Positions 6,234 to 11,634 of a stretch of 11,634 nucleotides of DNA are shown piece after piece. Origin of the DNA: Sinorhizobium sp. GTDB lineage: Bacteria; Pseudomonadota; Alphaproteobacteria; Rhizobiales; Rhizobiaceae. The notes beneath the pieces are model-generated. The model was not told the DNA's origin, made no database searches, and was given only the letters and a program-made list of their open reading frames with translations. Each line of letters starts with the position of its first letter. The first letter of the stretch is position 1. A program made the translations under genes and the position numbers. The stretch is taken from NCBI GenBank assembly GCA_031178305.1, contig JAPSJG010000071.1, forward strand, positions 1 to 11,634. The letters are read 5' to 3'.

Positions 6234-7586
6234 TCAGGCGGCGCTGCGAACGCTGCCGATCACATTGATCAGCTCGTCGACGATACGCTCGACCTTGCCG
6301 CGGTCGTCGCCCTCCGCCATCACGCGGATCAGCGGTTCCGTGCCGGAGGGACGAATGAGGAGGCGGCCGCTCCTGGCGAGTTCCGCCTCGGCATCGGCGA
6401 TCGCTTGCCGCACGGCCTCGTGCTCCAGCGGCTTGCCGGCCGAAACGCGCACGTTCTTCAGCACTTGCGGCACCGGCTCAAAGCGCTGGCAAACCTCGCT
6501 CACGGTCTTGCCCTGCCGCTTGACGACGGCGAGGATCTGCAGTGCCGCCACCAAGCCGTCGCCGGTTGTGCCGAAATCGGAAAGCACGATGTGGCCCGAC
6601 TGCTCCCCGCCGACATTCAGCCCGTCCTGGCGCATCTGCTCGACGACATAGCGGTCGCCGACCTTGGTGCGGTAGAGCTTGAGCCCTCGCGACTGCAGAT
6701 AGCGCTCGAGCCCGAGGTTCGACATGACCGTCGCGGCGATGCCGCCGCCCTGCAGCATGCCGTCGGCCGCCCAACTGTCGGCGATCACCGCCATCAGTTG
6801 GTCACCGTCGATCACCCTGCCCGTTTCATCGACGATCACTACCCGGTCGGCATCGCCATCCAACGCGATGCCGATGTCCGCCCTCACCTCGTGAACCTTC
6901 TTCTGCAACGCCGCCGGATGGGTCGAGCCGCATTCGAGGTTGATGTTGACGCCGTTCGGCTCGGTGCCGATCGTCACCACTTCGGCGCCGAGCTCCCAGA
7001 GCGCGGACGGAGCGACCTTGTAGGCGGCGCCGTTGGCGCAGTCGATAGCGATTCGCAGCCCCTGTAGCGTCACGTCACGCGGCAGCGTGCGTTTCGCCTG
7101 TTCGATATAGCGATAGATGTCGCCGTCAACGCGCTTGGCGCGGCCGATATCCTCAGGCTTGGCAAGCTGCGAAGACATGTCCTGGTCGAGCAGTTTCTCG
7201 ATCTTCTCCTCGATGTCGTCGGAAAGCTTGTAGCCGTCCGGCCCGAACAGCTTGATGCCGTTGTCCCGGAAGGGATTGTGCGAGGCGGAGATCATCACGC
7301 CGATGTCGGCACGCAGCGATCGCGTCAGCATGGCTACGCCCGGTGTCGGGATCGGGCCGAGCAGGAAGACATCGAGGCCTGCGGCGGTGAAGCCGGCGAC
7401 CATCGCATTCTCGAGCATGTAGCCCGAAAGACGCGTGTCCTTGCCGATCACCACCCGGTGGCGGTGGGCGCCGTTGCGGAAAATCGTCCCGACGGCAATG
7501 CCGACGCGCATCGCAAGATCCGGCGTCATTGGAAAAATATTGGACTGGCCGCGGATACCGTCGGTGCCGAAATATTTGCGCTTCAT
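6234..7586 (-). CDS. glmM: Phosphoglucosamine mutase
   Basis: GlmM interconverts glucosamine-6-phosphate and glucosamine-1-phosphate in the cytoplasm, feeding UDP-GlcNAc for peptidoglycan and lipopolysaccharide. The 450-residue product starts MKRKYFGTDGIRG, the usual N-terminus. The frame is open 141 bp further upstream, but that extension has no family counterpart, and a GGAG lies 5 bases before the ATG at 7586. The phosphorylated active-site serine is Ser102 in ISASHNP, matching the E. coli position. The Mg2+ loop DGDADR is at 243-248, the sugar-binding GEQSGH at 327-332 and the phosphate-binding RPSGTEP at 412-418. All family motifs are intact. It lies downstream of ftsH as in E. coli, but without folP between them and beyond a strong terminator, so it must have its own promoter in 7587-7864. 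Confidence 0.97.
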   Translation of the reverse strand: MKRKYFGTDGIRGQSNIFPMTPDLAMRVGIAVGTIFRNGAHRHRVVIGKDTRLSGYMLENAMVAGFTAAGLDVFLLGPIPTPGVAMLTRSLRADIGVMISASHNPFRDNGIKLFGPDGYKLSDDIEEKIEKLLDQDMSSQLAKPEDIGRAKRVDGDIYRYIEQAKRTLPRDVTLQGLRIAIDCANGAAYKVAPSALWELGAEVVTIGTEPNGVNINLECGSTHPAALQKKVHEVRADIGIALDGDADRVVIVDETGRVIDGDQLMAVIADSWAADGMLQGGGIAATVMSNLGLERYLQSRGLKLYRTKVGDRYVVEQMRQDGLNVGGEQSGHIVLSDFGTTGDGLVAALQILAVVKRQGKTVSEVCQRFEPVPQVLKNVRVSAGKPLEHEAVRQAIADAEAELARSGRLLIRPSGTEPLIRVMAEGDDRGKVERIVDELINVIGSVRSAA

Positions 7587-7864
7587 AAAAACTCCATCGT
7601 CCTGCTTCTGCAGGAGTCCTTTCGTAGGCCGCGTTCTGTTGCGTGTTCCTTGACTGGTCTTCATGCTCGGAATCTCGCCTGCAGCCCTCGTTCCGGGAAG
7701 AGATGAGCTCTCCGCTCCGGCTTTCACACTATGCCTTCCCCCGTCAAATCACGAAATGAGGCGGCTTTGCGCCATCTTTGGCACAAATGCACAACAAACG
7801 GCAGCAATCCTATCATCAGAAATCATTACACCGCGTTATCAACTGCGCCGACCGCATGCAGAAA
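7587..7864 (-). other. glmM upstream region with an imperfect dyad
   Basis: This non-coding stretch must contain the glmM promoter, but I see no pair of boxes good enough to call. The clearest structure is a dyad, TTTGCGCC (7766-7773) and GGCACAAA (7780-7787), with 8-bp arms, one mismatch and a 6-bp spacer, about 180 bp before the start codon; it could be a regulator site. Short open frames here lack ribosome-binding sites and protein-like composition. The glmM Shine-Dalgarno (GGAG) is at its downstream end. Confidence 0.4.
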
Positions 7865-7898
7865 GCTAAAAAACCGCCGCTCCCAGCGGAAGCGGCGG
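7865..7898 (-). terminator. Rho-independent terminator of ftsH
   Basis: On the minus strand CCGCCGCT (7898-7891) and AGCGGCGG (7881-7874) pair perfectly around a 9-base loop and are followed directly by TTTTTT. It begins 30 bp after the ftsH stop. This is the clearest intrinsic terminator in the window and separates ftsH from glmM. Confidence 0.88.
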
Positions 7899-7928
7899 CC
7901 CTGAAAGCCTTGTGGTGACCCACAGCTG

Positions 7929-9866
<1,938 letters not shown>

Positions 9867-9890
9867 CGAACTCCCCGGAACCTCTGCAGC

Positions 9891-9904
9891 CCGGCCTTCG
9901 CCGG
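9891..9904 (-). other. Small hairpin in the ftsH 5' leader
   Basis: CCGGC (9891-9895) and GCCGG (9900-9904) pair around a 4-base loop, which is GAAG on the minus-strand RNA. The stem lies in the predicted 51-nt ftsH leader, about 15 nt before the Shine-Dalgarno. It might modulate translation or RNA stability, but a stem this short is common in high-GC DNA. Confidence 0.35.
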
Positions 9905-9923
9905 ACTACACTCTTGTTCCCTA

Positions 9924-9952
9924 ACATAGGGTTCCGCCGCTGCCTTGCCAAG
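9924..9952 (-). promoter_or_regulatory. ftsH promoter, resembling the alphaproteobacterial heat-shock class
   Basis: On the minus strand CTTGGC (9952-9947) and CTATGT (9929-9924) are 17 bp apart, close to the rhizobial housekeeping form CTTGAC-N17-CTATAT. Read one base wider, CTTG followed 18 bp later by CCTATGTTAG fits the alphaproteobacterial RpoH consensus as I recall it (CTTG then CYTATNTNNG). Start of transcription would be near 9917. The -35 lies within a 15-bp palindrome, TGCCTTG-C-CAAGGCA (9941-9955), in the 98-bp gap between tilS and ftsH. The heat-shock reading is inference. Confidence 0.6.
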
Positions 9953-9964
9953 GCAAACTGCCGG

Positions 9965-11299
9965 CTACCCATCCAATTCCGTCAAAACATCGTGAACCGG
10001 CGGCGTGGAGTATCGATCACGACCGAACAGCACGGCGATGGCATCCGCCATAATCCTGTCGAAACCCGGCAAAAAGGTGTCGTAAAGCCCGATGCGGCAC
10101 TCTACCTTCGCCGCATCGCCTCCGGATTTGCCGGCCTTGGCCGGCACGATGTGCGGTGCCACGTGCGAAGCCCTCATAGCAACCCCCTTCGGCAAGCCTG
10201 CGTCAATAAGCCTCTGCTGCCAAACGTCGTCGTCCCCCGCGCTCACCGTCAGGGCGGACCCCAGGCTCGCAATGGCGAAGCGGCCGTCCCAGAGCCCACA
10301 CTCGCCCGGCCTGAGGTCGAGCACGGGAAGATTGCGCGGCTCGCGATAGAGATAAAGGCCGCTGCGGCGCCGGTCGAAGACCACCCGCCCTGCCGTCATC
10401 CGGCCTGGATGGCCCGATTGCAGAAAGCCGGAGAGGCGCTTGACCGTCGCACTCGCGGGCAGGTGATCGCGCCCGCCAAGGATTGCGGCAAGCGACATCA
10501 GCCCGCGACGCCAGTCCGGGTCATCCGTTTTTCGCGCCTGAAGTGCCGCGATCTCGGCGACCAGGGCATCGTATACACGGACGTGTTCCCTGATCAGGGC
10601 GGCAGCCCTTGCCGACGAGCTGGAGCGCTGCGCAGCGCTCCAGCGCGATGCCGGCACATCGCCGGACGCCGCAAGATCGGCGCGCACGCGGGCCCGCTCG
10701 AACAGGGGATTGACGTTGCTTGGATCGTCGGACCAGCCGATGCCCTGCGCTTCGAGGAAGGCGCGGATCGCGGCGCGGCGCAAGCCGAGGAACGGCCTCA
10801 GGATCCAGATCCTCCGGCCGTAGAGCACGGTTGCCGCCATGCCTGCCCCACCGTGGCCTTCTCCGCCTTCTGCGTCGCGCGCGCCGCGCATCGCGATCGT
10901 CTCGTATTGATCGTCGAGCGTGTGTCCGGTGGCGATGCATTCGGCACCGAGCGCGCCTGCCGCTTCGGCGAGCAGTTCGTAGCGCTTGTTGCGCGCTGCC
11001 GCCTGGAGGCCGGTCCTGGGCTTTTCGCCTTCCCAGCGATAGATGCGGTGGGGAATGCCGAGCGAAGCGCAGAAGGCACCGACCGCTTCAGCTTCACTTG
11101 CGGACTCCGGCCGCAAGCAGTGGTCGATCGTGCAGGCAACGAGGAAAAAGCCCTTCCGCTCTTCCGTCTGAAGCGCGATATGCAGCGCGAGGAGGAGACC
11201 CTTGGAATCGCTGCCGCCGGAAACGGCGACGAGAATCCGGCGAGGTTCGATAAAGGAATTGAGAAAAACTGTGGCCGCGTCGAGAACGGCGTCGGGCAT
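9965..11299 (-). CDS. tilS: tRNA(Ile)-lysidine synthase
   Basis: TilS uses ATP to attach lysine to C34 of the CAU-anticodon tRNA-Ile, so that it reads AUA rather than AUG; it is essential in most bacteria. The 444-residue product has the N-type PP-loop SGGSDS at 27-32, then DHCLRPES at about 59-66, GHTLDDQYET at about 125-134 and SDDPSN near 190, all expected in TilS. The C-terminal half (substrate-recognition domains) is less conserved but collinear to the stop. The ATG at 11299 is 9 bp after the cpoB stop, with a GAGG overlapping that stop, so translation is probably coupled. A perfect 26-bp palindrome lies within the coding frame at 10619-10644 and encodes part of RWSAAQRSSS. The frame is intact. 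Confidence 0.93.
   Translation of the reverse strand: MPDAVLDAATVFLNSFIEPRRILVAVSGGSDSKGLLLALHIALQTEERKGFFLVACTIDHCLRPESASEAEAVGAFCASLGIPHRIYRWEGEKPRTGLQAAARNKRYELLAEAAGALGAECIATGHTLDDQYETIAMRGARDAEGGEGHGGAGMAATVLYGRRIWILRPFLGLRRAAIRAFLEAQGIGWSDDPSNVNPLFERARVRADLAASGDVPASRWSAAQRSSSSARAAALIREHVRVYDALVAEIAALQARKTDDPDWRRGLMSLAAILGGRDHLPASATVKRLSGFLQSGHPGRMTAGRVVFDRRRSGLYLYREPRNLPVLDLRPGECGLWDGRFAIASLGSALTVSAGDDDVWQQRLIDAGLPKGVAMRASHVAPHIVPAKAGKSGGDAAKVECRIGLYDTFLPGFDRIMADAIAVLFGRDRYSTPPVHDVLTELDG
10619..10644. repeat. Perfect 26-bp palindrome inside tilS
   Basis: The half GCTGGAGCGCTGC (10619-10631) is followed immediately by its exact reverse complement (10632-10644), with no spacer. It sits in the variable linker after the TilS catalytic domain and keeps the frame, so it may be an inserted palindromic repeat unit or a chance product of GC-rich codons. 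Confidence 0.6.
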
Positions 11300-11308
11300 C
11301 GATGGGCC

Positions 11309-11634
11309 TCAGCAGCCGAAACGGCTCTGCTCGCTGGCTACCTTCGCCTTCACGGCGGCCGATGCCTTGGGATAACGCTTGTTCACCTCGCGCAGTGTCG
11401 CGCAGGCGGTTTCCTTGTTGTCGAGGGCACCAAGCGACATTCCGAGCTTCAGAAGCATTTCCGGTGCCTTCGGCGACTTGCCGTAGGTTTGGTGAGCGTT
11501 GAGGAAGGTCTTCGCCGCTTCGTTGTATTTGCCCTGCGAATATTGTGCTTCGCCCATCCAGAAGCTGGCGTCCGCCGCCTTGTCTCCCTCCGGGAAAGCC
11601 TCGAGGTAACCGCGAAATTCCTGCTCGGCCATGC
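11309..11634 (-). CDS. cpoB: Tol-Pal system protein CpoB/YbgF, C-terminal part
   Basis: A periplasmic TPR protein that works with Tol-Pal and, in E. coli, coordinates outer-membrane constriction with peptidoglycan synthesis. Only the last 107 or so codons are in the window; the frame is open to the right edge and the ATG at 11632 is internal, so the signal peptide and N-terminal coiled coil are outside. The visible part is a TPR array: AEQEFRGYLEAFPEGDKAADASFW in outline, then YSQGKYNEAAKTFLNAHQTYG and LKLGMSLGALDNKETACATL (both in part), ending in ASEQSRFGC. This matches the usual C-terminus of YbgF proteins. The neighbour tilS starts 9 bp downstream. In rhizobia the upstream genes are expected to be pal and tolB, which cannot be seen here. 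Confidence 0.88.
   Translation of the reverse strand, partial: MAEQEFRGYLEAFPEGDKAADASFWMGEAQYSQGKYNEAAKTFLNAHQTYGKSPKAPEMLLKLGMSLGALDNKETACATLREVNKRYPKASAAVKAKVASEQSRFGC

Noticed and set aside
6109..6651. A 180-codon plus-strand frame covering part of the gap and the 3' end of glmM
   Set aside because: Most of it is antisense to glmM, it is Ser/Arg/Thr-rich, and nothing resembles a known protein.
7587..7727. N-terminal extension of glmM to an ATG at 7727
   Set aside because: The extra 47 residues are low-complexity, absent from the GlmM family, and the ATG at 7586 has a Shine-Dalgarno and the canonical MKRKYFGTDG start.

Overview
This window looks like ordinary chromosomal core genome of an alphaproteobacterium of the Rhizobiaceae, most likely Sinorhizobium/Ensifer or a close relative. 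The grounds are the high GC, the serC-serA pair preceded by a serC-type leader RNA, a 108-bp double-palindrome repeat of the RIME1 kind, CtrA-type TTAA-N7-TTAAC boxes, promoters close to the rhizobial CTTGAC-N17-CTATAT form, and proteins that read as typical rhizobial orthologues. The species is inferred from memory of such sequences, not from a search.

Layout, left to right. A DMT/EamA-family membrane transporter cut off by the left edge is the only plus-strand gene (1-848). All other genes are on the minus strand, so they are best read from right to left: the 3' end of cpoB/ybgF (11634-11309, cut by the right edge), tilS (11299-9965), ftsH (9866-7929), glmM (7586-6234), two tandem paralogous outer-membrane beta-barrel genes (5896-5069 and 4768-3938), then serC (3771-2593) and serA (2515-920). 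The transporter and serA converge on a long G/C-rich hairpin at 850-890.

Transcription units. cpoB and tilS are nearly touching (9-nt gap) and are probably co-transcribed. ftsH has its own promoter, which resembles the alphaproteobacterial heat-shock class, and ends in a clear intrinsic terminator at 7865-7898. glmM follows a 342-bp gap. The two outer-membrane genes each carry a CtrA-like box 80-95 bp upstream of the start codon. They are separated by an intrinsic terminator and a RIME1-like repeat, so they are two units, not one operon. serC-serA forms an operon with a sigma-70-like promoter (3825-3853) and a two-hairpin leader whose last hairpin contains the serC ribosome-binding site.

Functionally the window combines envelope upkeep (CpoB, FtsH, GlmM, two OMPs), tRNA-Ile lysidine synthesis (TilS) and the first two steps of serine synthesis (SerA, SerC). 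I found no mobile element, phage, CRISPR array, toxin-antitoxin or defence genes, and no rRNA or tRNA gene. I do not see a new multi-gene system. The parts most worth a second look are regulatory: the paired CtrA-like boxes, the serC leader, the ftsH promoter, the RIME1-like repeat and a perfect 26-bp palindrome inside tilS.
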